The notes under the pieces are model-generated. The model was given only the letters and a program-made list of their open reading frames with translations. It made no database searches and had not been told where the DNA came from. Shown one piece after another: positions 54,151 to 64,000 of a DNA stretch of 64,000 bases. Every line of letters begins with the position of its first letter. Positions within the stretch are counted from its first letter, which is position 1. Origin of the DNA: Cupriavidus sp. (GTDB lineage: Bacteria; Pseudomonadota; Gammaproteobacteria; Burkholderiales; Burkholderiaceae); the NCBI GenBank assembly GCA_031180665.1, contig JAPSLP010000017.1:42922-106921 (forward strand). Direction: 5' to 3'. Both the position numbers and the translations under genes were made by a program.

Positions 54151-54186
54151 GAAAACGGCCCGCTGCCCATGAGGGGCAGCGGGCCG
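54151..54186 (-). terminator. Rho-independent terminator of the Bug gene
   Basis: On the minus strand a 13-base GC-rich stem (arms CGGCCCGCTGCCC and complement) with a short loop is followed by TTTTCCTTTATT, 37 bases after the Bug stop codon. Confidence 0.82.
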
Positions 54187-54222
54187 CGATCGCGCCAGCC
54201 GGGAAGGATCGACGCGGTGGCG

Positions 54223-55251
54223 TCAGTCCACCTTCGCCCCCGACGCCTTGACGATCTGCGCGTACTTCTTCAGCTCGCGCTGCACCAGCGCGCCGAACTG
54301 CTCGGGCGTGGTCGGCGCCGGCTGGGCGCCGATGCGGGCCATGCGCGCCTTCATCTCGTCGGTCTTCAGGATCGCGACGATCTCGCGATTGAGCCGGTCG
54401 ACGACGTCGCGCGGCACGTTGGCCGGCGCGAACACGCCGAACCAGGTCGAGATGTCGAAGCTCTCCAGACCCAGGCCCTTGCCCGCTTCGGCGATGGTCG
54501 GCAGCTCGGGCAGGGCGCTCGCGCGCGCCGGCGTGGTCACGGCGAAGGCCTTGAGCTTGCCCGCCTTGATGTTGGCGCTGGCCGAGGCCAGGTTGTCGAA
54601 GATCAGATCGGTCTGGCCCGACAGCACCGACAGCTGCGCCGGCGCGGCGCCGTTGTAGGGGATATGGACCATGCTGACTTTCGCCAGGCTCTTGAACAGC
54701 TCGCCCGACAGATGGCCGGCGCTGCCGTTGCCGCCGGAGGCGTAGTCCAGCTTGCCGGGGTTCTTGCGCGCATAGTCGACGAGGTCGCGCACGGATTCGA
54801 TATGCAGTTCGGCGGCCTTGCCCGGATGCATCACCAGCACGTTTGGCACGTCCGCAACCAGCGTGATCGGCGTGAAATCCTTGACCGGGTCGTAGGGCAT
54901 CTTCGCGAACAGCGTCGGGTTGATTGCGTGCGTCGCGACCGCGCCCATCACGATGGTGTAGCCGTCGGCCGGTTGGCGCGCCACGTAGTCGGCGCCGAGG
55001 TTGCCGCCGGCGCCGGGCCGGTTCTCGATCACCACGGGCTGGCCGAGCGAGTCCTTGAGCTTGTCGCCGATCGCGCGGGCGACCGTGTCGAGCGGCCCGC
55101 CGGCCGGATAGGGCACGACGAAGCGGATCGGCTTGCTGGGCCAGGCGGCGGCAGGCGGTTGGGCGGCCGCCGGGGCGGCAAACAGGGCGGCGCCGACGGA
55201 CGCCACGAGGGCGGCCGCGCTCAGCGCGTTGGCGGCGAAGGTCTTGAACAT
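54223..55251 (-). CDS. Bug-family periplasmic solute-binding protein
   Basis: The 342-residue protein has a signal peptide (hydrophobic 8-30, ending APAAAQP) and Bug motifs WPSKPIRFVVPYPAGGPLDTVAR, VVIENRPGAGGNLGADYVA and ALPELPTIAEAG. It lies downstream of a DUF2214 gene and a CaiB CoA-transferase on the same strand with gaps of 125-150 bases, and may supply the CoA-transferase with its acid. It has its own strong terminator. Confidence 0.94.
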   Translation of the reverse strand: MFKTFAANALSAAALVASVGAALFAAPAAAQPPAAAWPSKPIRFVVPYPAGGPLDTVARAIGDKLKDSLGQPVVIENRPGAGGNLGADYVARQPADGYTIVMGAVATHAINPTLFAKMPYDPVKDFTPITLVADVPNVLVMHPGKAAELHIESVRDLVDYARKNPGKLDYASGGNGSAGHLSGELFKSLAKVSMVHIPYNGAAPAQLSVLSGQTDLIFDNLASASANIKAGKLKAFAVTTPARASALPELPTIAEAGKGLGLESFDISTWFGVFAPANVPRDVVDRLNREIVAILKTDEMKARMARIGAQPAPTTPEQFGALVQRELKKYAQIVKASGAKVD

Positions 55252-55323
55252 GGTAGCCAGTCAGCAGGTTGGGAATCGGTGGGCGCGGCGGGTCCGCCGG
55301 CGCCTCGTATCGGTCTTGGTTTG

Positions 55324-55350
55324 TTGTCGTGGTTGTCGTGGTTGTCGTGG
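55324..55350. repeat. Three copies of a 9-bp tandem repeat upstream of the Bug gene
   Basis: The unit TTGTCGTGG is exactly repeated three times in the 125-base gap between the DUF2214 stop and the Bug start. Confidence 0.8.
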
Positions 55351-55376
55351 ACCCGGCACGGCGGGCGCGGCGCGGC

Positions 55377-55835
55377 TCAGCCGCGCATGCCCAGCCCGCG
55401 CGCCATCATCACGGCGCACAGGGGCAGCAGGATCAGCAGATGCGCTTCGACCATGACCCAGCGGCGCGCCGCCTTCAATTCGGCGTCGGACGGTACGAAG
55501 CCGGTCTGGCCGGCGGCCTGGGCGCGCCAGCGGCGGAAGCGCATGGTCGGCGGCAGCGAGCACAGCGCGATCAGCACGAACACCGTCATCTTGGCGTGGA
55601 ACCACGGGTTGGGCAGATAGAACTCGACGCCCTTGGCGCCATAGAACAGCCGCAGCAGGCCGGTGCCCAGCGCCGCCATCGCGGAGCCGAAGTACAGCAG
55701 GTCGTAGATGCCGACCCGACGGACCGCGGCCGGCGTGATGCCGGGCCGCAGCACGACGGCCTCGGCGACCAGGAAGGTGATCAGCGCGAAGATGGACAGG
55801 AAGTGGAGAAAAGCGAGCAAGGCATCGATCTGCAT
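55377..55835 (-). CDS. DUF2214 family membrane protein
   Basis: The 152-residue protein has four hydrophobic segments and opens MQIDALLAFLHFLSIFALI; the segment FYLPNPWFHAKMTVFVLIAL is characteristic of DUF2214. The function of the family is unknown. GGAG precedes the ATG. It lies between the CaiB and Bug genes on the same strand. Confidence 0.85.
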   Translation of the reverse strand: MQIDALLAFLHFLSIFALITFLVAEAVVLRPGITPAAVRRVGIYDLLYFGSAMAALGTGLLRLFYGAKGVEFYLPNPWFHAKMTVFVLIALCSLPPTMRFRRWRAQAAGQTGFVPSDAELKAARRWVMVEAHLLILLPLCAVMMARGLGMRG

Positions 55836-55982
55836 GGGTACTCCGGCTCGGTTCAGGGTGGGGAGGGGTTGGGAAATCGGCCCGGGGCGACGGCCGGCCC
55901 CTCGGCCGCCGCCCCGTCATTCATCGTTCAAACCGTCATGCGAATCGGTATGCGATCCGACATTCGAAGCGGCACCGGCCCG

Positions 55983-57203
55983 TTACAGCACGCCCCGGGC
56001 CCGCAGCTCGGCGATGCGCTCCGGCGAATAACCGAGCATCTCGCCGAGCACCGCATCGGTGTGCTCGCCCAGCAGCGGCGGGTGCCGGACCGCCTGCGGC
56101 GGCGTGGCGCTCATCTTGATCGGGCTGCCGACCAGCTTGACCTCGCCCGCGCTCGGGTGCGGCAGGTCCACGCGCAGCCCGCGCGCCTTGACCTGGGCAT
56201 CCTCGAACACATCGTCCAGCGTATTGATCGGGCCGCACGGCACGCCGGCCGCTTCGAGCGCGGCGATCCACTGCGCGCGCGTGCGCGGCTTGACCATCTC
56301 GGCCAGGATCGGCACCAGCGTGTCGCGGTTGGCCACGCGCTGCGGATTGGTGGCGAAGCGGGGATCGGCCGACAGTTCGGGCCGGCCGCCGGCCTCGACG
56401 AACTTGCGGAACTGCCCGTCGTTGCCGACCGCGACGATGATCCAGCCGTCGGCCGCCTGGAAGGTCTGGTACGGCACGATGTTCGGGTGCGCGTTGCCCC
56501 AGCGCCTGGGCGCGACGCCGCTGGCCAGGTAGTTGGTGTTCATGTTGGCCAGCATCGCGACCTGCACGTCGAGCAGCGCCATGTCGATGTACTGGCCCTC
56601 GCCGGTGCGGTCGCGGTGGGCGAGCGCCGCCAGCACGGCGATGGTCGCGTACTGGCCGGTCATCAGGTCGGAGATTGCCACGCCGGCCTTCTGCGGGCCG
56701 CCGCCGGGCAGGTCGTCGCGCTCGCCGGTCAGGCTCATGAAGCCGCCCATGCCCTGGATGATGAAGTCGTAGCCCGGGCGCGCGGCGTAGGGGCCGGTCT
56801 GGCCGAAGCCGGTCACCGAGCAGTAGATCAGGTCCGGCTTGACCGCCTTCAGCGACTCGTAATCGAGCCCGTACTTCTTCAGCTGGCCGACCTTGTAGTT
56901 CTCCAGCACCACGTCGCTCTGCGCGGCCAGTTCGCGCACCAGCTGCTGGCCCTCGGGCGTGCTGATGTCGCAGGTCACCGAGCGCTTGTTGCGGTTGGCG
57001 GCCAGGTAGTAGGCCGCCTCGGCGGTGTCGCGGCCCGACTCGTCCTGCAGCCAGGGCGGCCCCCAGGTCCGGGTGTCGTCGCCGGCGCCGGGCCGTTCGA
57101 TCTTGATCACGTCGGCGCCGAAGTCGGCGAGGTTCTGGGCGCACCAGGGCCCGGCGAGCACGCGGGTCAGGTCGAGAACGCGGAGGTGGCTTAAAGCTCC
57201 CAT
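55983..57203 (-). CDS. CaiB/BaiF (family III) CoA-transferase
   Basis: The 406-residue protein has the complete family III pattern: [48 protein letters not shown], the catalytic Asp in [20 protein letters not shown] and the C-terminal [20 protein letters not shown]. Close homologues beside gcdH act as succinyl-CoA:glutarate CoA-transferases, so glutarate is a possible substrate, but here gcdH is 50 kb away. The ATG at 57203 gives the family N-terminus; upstream reading passes through a tandem repeat. Confidence 0.93.
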   Translation of the reverse strand: MGALSHLRVLDLTRVLAGPWCAQNLADFGADVIKIERPGAGDDTRTWGPPWLQDESGRDTAEAAYYLAANRNKRSVTCDISTPEGQQLVRELAAQSDVVLENYKVGQLKKYGLDYESLKAVKPDLIYCSVTGFGQTGPYAARPGYDFIIQGMGGFMSLTGERDDLPGGGPQKAGVAISDLMTGQYATIAVLAALAHRDRTGEGQYIDMALLDVQVAMLANMNTNYLASGVAPRRWGNAHPNIVPYQTFQAADGWIIVAVGNDGQFRKFVEAGGRPELSADPRFATNPQRVANRDTLVPILAEMVKPRTRAQWIAALEAAGVPCGPINTLDDVFEDAQVKARGLRVDLPHPSAGEVKLVGSPIKMSATPPQAVRHPPLLGEHTDAVLGEMLGYSPERIAELRARGVL

Positions 57204-57297
57204 GGGAATATCAGGCGGTATCGGTGAGGCGGCTGGACGGCGAATGGGGCAGGGCGGCGAAGTGTGTCGGCCAAACCGGCCGGCGAAACGTACGGCC

Positions 57298-57375
57298 AAG
57301 ACGGACCGCCAAGACGGGCCGGCAAGACGGACCGGCAAGACGGACCGGCAAGACGGACCGGCAAGACGGGCCGGC
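57298..57375. repeat. Six copies of a 13-bp tandem repeat
   Basis: The unit AAGACGGACCGGC is repeated six times, with A/G or G/C changes in three copies. It lies about 95 bases upstream of the CaiB start and 250 bases upstream of alaS. Confidence 0.92.
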
Positions 57376-57549
57376 ACAGGCGCACAGGAAGGCGGGCCGC
57401 CCCGGCCCGGACAGCCAGCACTGTACCACCGGCGGGTCGCCGGACGCACATCCGCGGACTGCGGCAGCGGTGTCGGGTCCATGCCGCGCATGCCGCCCAG
57501 GCGCGCCCGCAACCGCCGCGCCAGCCTGCCGTTGCGGCGGCGTTCCCCG

Positions 57550-57555
57550 TATAAT
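57550..57555 (+). promoter_or_regulatory. TATAAT -10 hexamer of the alaS promoter
   Basis: A consensus TATAAT lies 68 bases before the alaS ATG in otherwise GC-rich DNA. No consensus -35 is at the usual 16-18 base distance. Confidence 0.55.
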
Positions 57556-57622
57556 CAACGGTTTGCAAATCCAATCCGACTGCGCCCTGCGATGTCCATG
57601 CGGGGACGCCTTGCCCCCAAAC

Positions 57623-60247
57623 ATGAAAGTCTCCGACATCCGCAGCAAGTTCCTGCAGTTCTTCGAATCGAAGGGCCATACCGTGGTCCGCTCGTCGAGC
57701 CTCGTGCCGGCCAACGATCCGACGCTGTTGTTCACCAACTCCGGTATGGTGCAGTTCAAGGACGTCTTCCTCGGCACCGACAAGCGGCCCTACTCGCGCG
57801 CGACCTCGTCGCAGCGTTCGGTGCGCGCGGGCGGCAAGCACAACGACCTGGAAAACGTCGGCTATACCGCGCGCCACCACACCTTCTTCGAGATGCTGGG
57901 TAACTTCTCGTTCGGCGACTACTTCAAGCGCGAGGCGATCCAGTACGCGTGGGAGCTGCTGACCAAGGTCTACAACCTGCCGGCCGAGAAGCTGTGGGTC
58001 ACGGTCTATGCCGAGGACGACGAGGCCTATGACATCTGGGCCAAGGAAGTCGGCGTGCCGGTCGAGCGCATCGTGCGGATCGGCGACAACAAGGGCGCGC
58101 GCTATGCGTCCGACAACTTCTGGCAGATGGCCGACACCGGCCCCTGCGGCCCCTGCTCGGAAATCTTCTACGACCATGGTCCCGACGTGTGGGGCGGTCC
58201 GCCGGGATCGGCCGAAGAGGACGGCGACCGCTACATCGAGATCTGGAACCTGGTCTTCATGCAGTTCAACCGGGACGAGCAGGGCAACATGACGCCCCTG
58301 CCCAAGCCCTGCGTCGACACCGGCATGGGCCTGGAGCGCATCGCCGCGGTGCTGCAGCACGTGCACAGCAACTACGAGATCGACCTGTTCCAGGCGCTGA
58401 TTCGCGCCGCCGCGCGCGAGACCGGTATCGATGATCTGGCCAACAACTCGCTGAAGGTCATCGCGGACCATATCCGCGCCTGCTCCTTCCTGATCGTCGA
58501 CGGCGTGATCCCGGGCAACGAGGGCCGCGGCTACGTGCTGCGCCGGATCGTGCGCCGGGCGATCCGCCACGGCTACAAGCTGGGCCGCAAGACGCCGTTC
58601 TTCCACAAGCTGGTGGCCGACCTGGTCGGGCAGATGGGCCAAGCCTATCCGGAACTGGCCGAGGCCGAGCCGCGCGTGGTCGAGGTGCTGAAGGCGGAGG
58701 AGGAACGCTTCTTCGAAACCATCGAGAACGGCATGAGCATTCTCGATGCGGCGCTGGCCGATCTGAAGGCCAAGGGCGGCAACCTGCTGGACGGCGAACT
58801 GGCGTTCAAGCTGCACGACACCTATGGCTTCCCGCTGGACCTGACGCAGGACGTCTGCCGCGAGCAGCAGGTCTCGGTCGACGAGGCCGCCTTCGACGCC
58901 GCGATGACCCGCCAGCGCGAGCAGGCCCGCGCCGCCGGCAAGTTCAAGATGGCCGCCGGCCTCGAGTACAGCGGCGACAAGACGACTTTCCACGGCTACG
59001 AGAAGCTGTCCCTGGACAATGCCAAGGTGGTCGCGCTGTATGTCGACGGCGCTTCGGTCGACACCATGCAACCGGGCCAGACCGGCGTGGTGGTGCTCGA
59101 CCACACGCCGTTCTACGCCGAGTCGGGCGGCCAGGCCGGCGACCAGGGCGAACTGAAGGCCGGCGCGGCGGTGTTCGCGGTGGCCGATACGACCAAGGTC
59201 CAGGCCGATGTGTTCGGCCACCAGGGCACGCTCGGCGGCGCCGCGCTGAAGGTTGGCGACACCGTCACCGCCGAGGTCGACGCCCTGCGCCGCGCCCGCA
59301 CGATGCGCAACCACTCGGCCACCCACCTGATGCACAAGGCGCTGCGCGAAGTGCTCGGCAGCCACGTGCAGCAGAAGGGCTCGCTGGTGGACGCCGACAA
59401 GACCCGCTTCGATTTCTCGCACAACGCGCCGCTGACCGCGGCGCAGATCCGCGAGGTCGAGGAGATCGTCAACGCGGAGATCCTGCGCAACGAGGCCACC
59501 GGTGCCGAGCTGATGCCGTTCGACGACGCCGTCAAGAGCGGCGCGATGGCGCTGTTCGGCGAGAAGTACGCCGACGAGGTGCGCGTGCTGTCGATCGGCA
59601 GCTCCAAGGAACTGTGCGGCGGCACCCATGTGGTCCGCACCGGCGATATCGGCCTGTTCAAGATCGTGGTGGAAGGCGGCGTCGCGGCCGGCATCCGCCG
59701 CGTCGAGGCGATCACCGGCGACAACGCGCTGCACTACCTGCAGTCGCTCGATTCGCGACTGAACGAGGCCGCTGCCGCGCTGAAGGCGCAGCCGAGCGAG
59801 CTGGTGCCGCGTATCGGCCAGATGCAGGATCAGGTCCGTGCGCTGGAGAAGGAGCTGGAACGCCTGAAGAGCAAGCTTGCCGCATCGCAAGGCGACGAGC
59901 TGGCGAGCCAGGCGATCGAGGTCAAGGGCCTGAAGGTGCTGGCGGCCCAGCTCGAAGGCGCCGACGTCAAGACGCTGCGCGAGACCATGGACAAGCTCAA
60001 GGACAAGCTCAAGAGCGCAGCCATCGTGCTCGGCGCGGTGCAGGACGGCAAGGTCAGCCTGATCGCCGGCGTCACCGCCGATGCGACCGGCAAGGTCAAG
60101 GCCGGCGAGCTGGTCAACTTCGTCGCCCAGCAGGTTGGCGGCAAGGGTGGCGGCCGCCCGGACATGGCCCAGGCCGGCGGTACCGACCCGGCGAAGCTGC
60201 CGGCGGCGCTGGCGGGTGTGGGCGAGTGGGTGGCGGCCAAGGTTTGA
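57623..60247 (+). CDS. alaS: Alanyl-tRNA synthetase
   Basis: The 874-residue class II synthetase starts [20 protein letters not shown], with [41 protein letters not shown], the editing-domain NHSATHLMH and CGGTHV metal ligands, and the C-Ala domain ending [15 protein letters not shown]. It charges tRNA-Ala and edits mischarged Ser or Gly. Length is typical. It appears monocistronic. Confidence 0.97.
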   Translation: MKVSDIRSKFLQFFESKGHTVVRSSSLVPANDPTLLFTNSGMVQFKDVFLGTDKRPYSRATSSQRSVRAGGKHNDLENVGYTARHHTFFEMLGNFSFGDYFKREAIQYAWELLTKVYNLPAEKLWVTVYAEDDEAYDIWAKEVGVPVERIVRIGDNKGARYASDNFWQMADTGPCGPCSEIFYDHGPDVWGGPPGSAEEDGDRYIEIWNLVFMQFNRDEQGNMTPLPKPCVDTGMGLERIAAVLQHVHSNYEIDLFQALIRAAARETGIDDLANNSLKVIADHIRACSFLIVDGVIPGNEGRGYVLRRIVRRAIRHGYKLGRKTPFFHKLVADLVGQMGQAYPELAEAEPRVVEVLKAEEERFFETIENGMSILDAALADLKAKGGNLLDGELAFKLHDTYGFPLDLTQDVCREQQVSVDEAAFDAAMTRQREQARAAGKFKMAAGLEYSGDKTTFHGYEKLSLDNAKVVALYVDGASVDTMQPGQTGVVVLDHTPFYAESGGQAGDQGELKAGAAVFAVADTTKVQADVFGHQGTLGGAALKVGDTVTAEVDALRRARTMRNHSATHLMHKALREVLGSHVQQKGSLVDADKTRFDFSHNAPLTAAQIREVEEIVNAEILRNEATGAELMPFDDAVKSGAMALFGEKYADEVRVLSIGSSKELCGGTHVVRTGDIGLFKIVVEGGVAAGIRRVEAITGDNALHYLQSLDSRLNEAAAALKAQPSELVPRIGQMQDQVRALEKELERLKSKLAASQGDELASQAIEVKGLKVLAAQLEGADVKTLRETMDKLKDKLKSAAIVLGAVQDGKVSLIAGVTADATGKVKAGELVNFVAQQVGGKGGGRPDMAQAGGTDPAKLPAALAGVGEWVAAKV

Positions 60248-60291
60248 GGTTTCGCTGACGGCGCTGACACGCGCATCGCGATGACCGGGCT

Positions 60292-60315
60292 CCCTCTCCC
60301 ACTTCCGGGAGAGGG
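60292..60315. repeat. Palindrome CCCTCTCCC/GGGAGAGGG downstream of alaS
   Basis: Nine-base arms flank a 6-base loop 45 bases after the alaS stop, between convergent genes. It resembles the purine-rich repeat at 26795. There is no T run, so it is not a classical terminator. Confidence 0.55.
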
Positions 60316-60361
60316 CAGCCCCCCCCGCCGTGGGTCAGGTGACTCTCGCACGGCCCGGTCG

Positions 60362-61609
60362 CTAGCTTGGCTCTTCCGCCGTCCTCGCATACGGCGTCCT
60401 GTCGTTCAATTCATCCAGATACGCATCGATCCCGGCGCGCTCGCGCGCCAGGAAGCGCTCGACCGCATCGGCGAAGGCCGGGTGTGCAAGCCAGTGGGCC
60501 GAGCGCGTGGCGACCGGCAGGAAGCCGCGCGCCATCTTGTGTTCGCCCTGCGCCCCACCCTCGAAGGTGCGGATCCCGTGCTCGATGCAGAAGGCCAGCG
60601 GCTGGTAGTACGCGGTCTCGAAGTGCAGGCAGGGATGGTGTTCGAGCGCGCCCCAATAGCGGCCGTACAGCGTGCTGACCGCGGGATCGTCGTCGTAGAC
60701 CAGCAGCGAGGTAGCGATGTCGCGCCCCTCGCGCCGCCCGATCACCAGCAGCAGATGCTCGGGCATCGCCGCGCCGATGCGCTCGAAGAAATCCAGGTTC
60801 AGATACGGCGTCGAACGATGTTCGCGATAGGTCTGCCGATAGCAGCGATGGAACAGCCGCCAGTCGTCGGGACCGATCTCGGCGCCGCGCAGATGGCGGA
60901 ACGCGATGCCGGCCTCGGCGACGCGGCGCCGTTCGGCGCGGATGTTCTTGCGCTTCTTCTGCGACAGCGTGGCGAGAAACGCGTCGAAATCCGGATAGCC
61001 GGGATTGGTCCAGTGGAACTGCACGCCGTGGCGCATCATCATGCCCGCTTGCTGCATCAGCGCCGCCTCGGCCTCGTCGGGGAACAGCACGTGCAGTGAG
61101 GACAGCTGGCTCTGCTCGGCCAGCGTCAGCGCGACCTGCAGCAGCAGCTCGCGCGCGACCGCGTTCTCGGCCAGCAGGCGCGTGCCCTGCACCGGCGTGA
61201 ACGGAATCGCCGACAGCCACTTCGGGTAGTACTCCAGGCCGTTCTGCGCATAGGCATCGGCCCAGGCCCAGTCGAACACATACTCGCCGTACGAGTGCGC
61301 CTTCGCGTAGAGCGGCATCGCGGCGGCCAGGCGCTCGCCATGGGCCAGGTCCCCGGCGTCCTTCCACAAGGTCAGATAGCGCGGGCTCCAGCCGGTGTCG
61401 TCGCACGCGCTGCCGCTTGCATGCAGCGCATGCAGGAAGGCATGGCGCAGGAAGGGCGTGCGGCCGGGCTGTCGCGCCAGCAGGTCGTCCCACTGGGCCG
61501 GCGCGATGTCGGCCAGGTTCTCGACGATACGCGTGCGATAATTCTCGGGTCGCTCCGCCTGCATGGCGGCGCTGCCTGCGTGGGATGGCATGGACTTGCT
61601 TGCTTTCAC
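60362..61609 (-). CDS. GNAT/DUF482 family N-acyltransferase-like protein
   Basis: The protein of about 410 residues matches the DUF482 (FemAB/GNAT-like) family: [69 protein letters not shown] and [18 protein letters not shown]. Such proteins are predicted acyl- or aminoacyl-transferases of unknown substrate. A GTG at 61609 has AAGG upstream; ATGs at 61591 and 61564 are alternatives. The frame stays open far upstream across nadE, but that extension is an artefact. It is divergent from nadE. Confidence 0.88.
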   Translation of the reverse strand: MKASKSMPSHAGSAAMQAERPENYRTRIVENLADIAPAQWDDLLARQPGRTPFLRHAFLHALHASGSACDDTGWSPRYLTLWKDAGDLAHGERLAAAMPLYAKAHSYGEYVFDWAWADAYAQNGLEYYPKWLSAIPFTPVQGTRLLAENAVARELLLQVALTLAEQSQLSSLHVLFPDEAEAALMQQAGMMMRHGVQFHWTNPGYPDFDAFLATLSQKKRKNIRAERRRVAEAGIAFRHLRGAEIGPDDWRLFHRCYRQTYREHRSTPYLNLDFFERIGAAMPEHLLLVIGRREGRDIATSLLVYDDDPAVSTLYGRYWGALEHHPCLHFETAYYQPLAFCIEHGIRTFEGGAQGEHKMARGFLPVATRSAHWLAHPAFADAVERFLARERAGIDAYLDELNDRTPYARTAEEPS

Positions 61610-61714
61610 GGTGTGCCTTGCCGAGGTCCGCGGGACCGGCGGCCAGAAGGTAGTGCGGGGTGGATGCGGGGCAGATGCCGACGTCGCATTATCGCCTGTG
61701 GCCGCGCCTTGCAT

Positions 61715-61750
61715 CTGTCCGGCCTGTCCGGCCTGTCCGGCCTGTCCGGC
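61715..61750. repeat. Four copies of a 9-bp tandem repeat directly upstream of nadE
   Basis: The unit CTGTCCGGC is exactly repeated four times, ending 36 bases before the nadE start, so it lies in the promoter or leader of nadE. Confidence 0.9.
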
Positions 61751-61786
61751 GCCACGCCGGCCCTGCGCACAACAAGGGTGTTCGAG

Positions 61787-63904
<2,118 letters not shown>

Positions 63905-63909
63905 TCCCC

Positions 63910-63944
63910 AGCCCGCTTTGGCGCGCCATCGCGCCGCGCGGGCT
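63910..63944. other. GC-rich hairpin between nadE and the PII gene
   Basis: Outer arms AGCCCGC/GCGGGCT and inner arms GGCGCG/CGCGCC around CCAT form a strong stem just after the nadE stop. It is followed directly by TAGAAT (63944-63949), a plausible -10 for the PII gene, rather than by a T run. It may attenuate read-through from nadE. Confidence 0.45.
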
Positions 63945-63985
63945 AGAATCTTGCATCAACCAATCACGACAGAAAGGGGGCCGAC

Positions 63986-64000
63986 ATGAAGCAAATTACC
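63986..64000 (+). CDS. Nitrogen regulatory protein PII (GlnB/GlnK), first five codons only
   Basis: The ATG with AAAGGGGG upstream begins MKQIT, the conserved opening of PII proteins, and PII genes follow nadE in Ralstonia and Cupriavidus relatives. Only five residues are inside the window, so the call rests on the start and gene order. Confidence 0.65.

Larger units (their letters stand above)
57204..57622. other. Divergent region between the CaiB gene and alaS
   Basis: The left half contains a six-copy tandem repeat; the right half carries the probable alaS promoter. No gene was found in these 419 bases on either strand. Confidence 0.6.

Overview
The window is chromosomal DNA of very high G+C. 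The gene content points to a betaproteobacterium of the order Burkholderiales, probably close to Cupriavidus/Ralstonia. Three separate Bug-type periplasmic binding proteins, a TctA/TctB membrane pair, a bacterial kynurenine operon, several CaiB/BaiF CoA-transferases and acyl-CoA ligases, and the order nadE then PII gene all fit that group. This placement is inference from gene content; no rRNA or tRNA gene was seen. I saw no prophage, transposase, integrase or CRISPR array. The window cuts a gene at each end: an AI-2E-type permease at the left and a PII protein gene at the right.

Layout. 1-3.7 kb: envelope/stress genes (AI-2E permease, a YqjD/YqjE/YqjK-like trio, a Prx6-type peroxiredoxin). 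3.9-6.2 kb: glutaryl-CoA dehydrogenase divergent from an IclR regulator, with a clear 17-bp operator-like palindrome between them. 6.4-10.1 kb: the tryptophan-to-anthranilate genes kynB-kynU-kynA, divergent from an Lrp/AsnC regulator. 10.1-16.4 kb: a compact catabolic cluster with no product I can name: MarR regulator and flavin reductase, divergent from a NicX-like ring-opening dioxygenase, a NicD-like hydrolase, an acyl-CoA-dehydrogenase-fold protein without the usual catalytic glutamate, and a CoA ligase. 16.4-36.2 kb: housekeeping and repair genes (msrA, DUF72, cfa, pdxH, an MFS permease, an AsmA-like protein, tcdA, a P-loop kinase-like protein, a hemerythrin, a thioredoxin-TPR protein, an acyl-CoA ligase, an exported ankyrin protein, ChaC, FKBP, YaeQ, MAPEG, an S4 protein, glnS).

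36.5-57.2 kb is rich in catabolic and transport genes. It holds a two-part CaiB protein facing an operon of CoA ligase, Bug protein and DsbA-fold isomerase. Next come an FMN-binding protein, PhzF, and a gamma-glutamyltransferase plus Bug pair controlled by a divergent LysR gene, then tctBA and the NhaP2 antiporter. A 974-residue protein of unknown function, a Bug gene, a DUF2214 membrane protein and a second CaiB CoA-transferase follow. 57.6-64 kb returns to core genes: alaS, a DUF482/GNAT-like protein, nadE and the start of the PII gene.

Three features cut across the layout. First, at least twelve short tandem-repeat arrays (units of about 6-13 bp, 3-8 copies) sit at gene junctions or in frame inside genes. 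Second, two large nested palindromes of the REP/BIME kind lie at 25.4 and 46.9 kb. Third, many divergent promoter regions carry a perfect short palindrome beside a regulator of a matching family. The strongest candidates for new biology are the 10-16 kb cluster and the 974-residue orphan protein.
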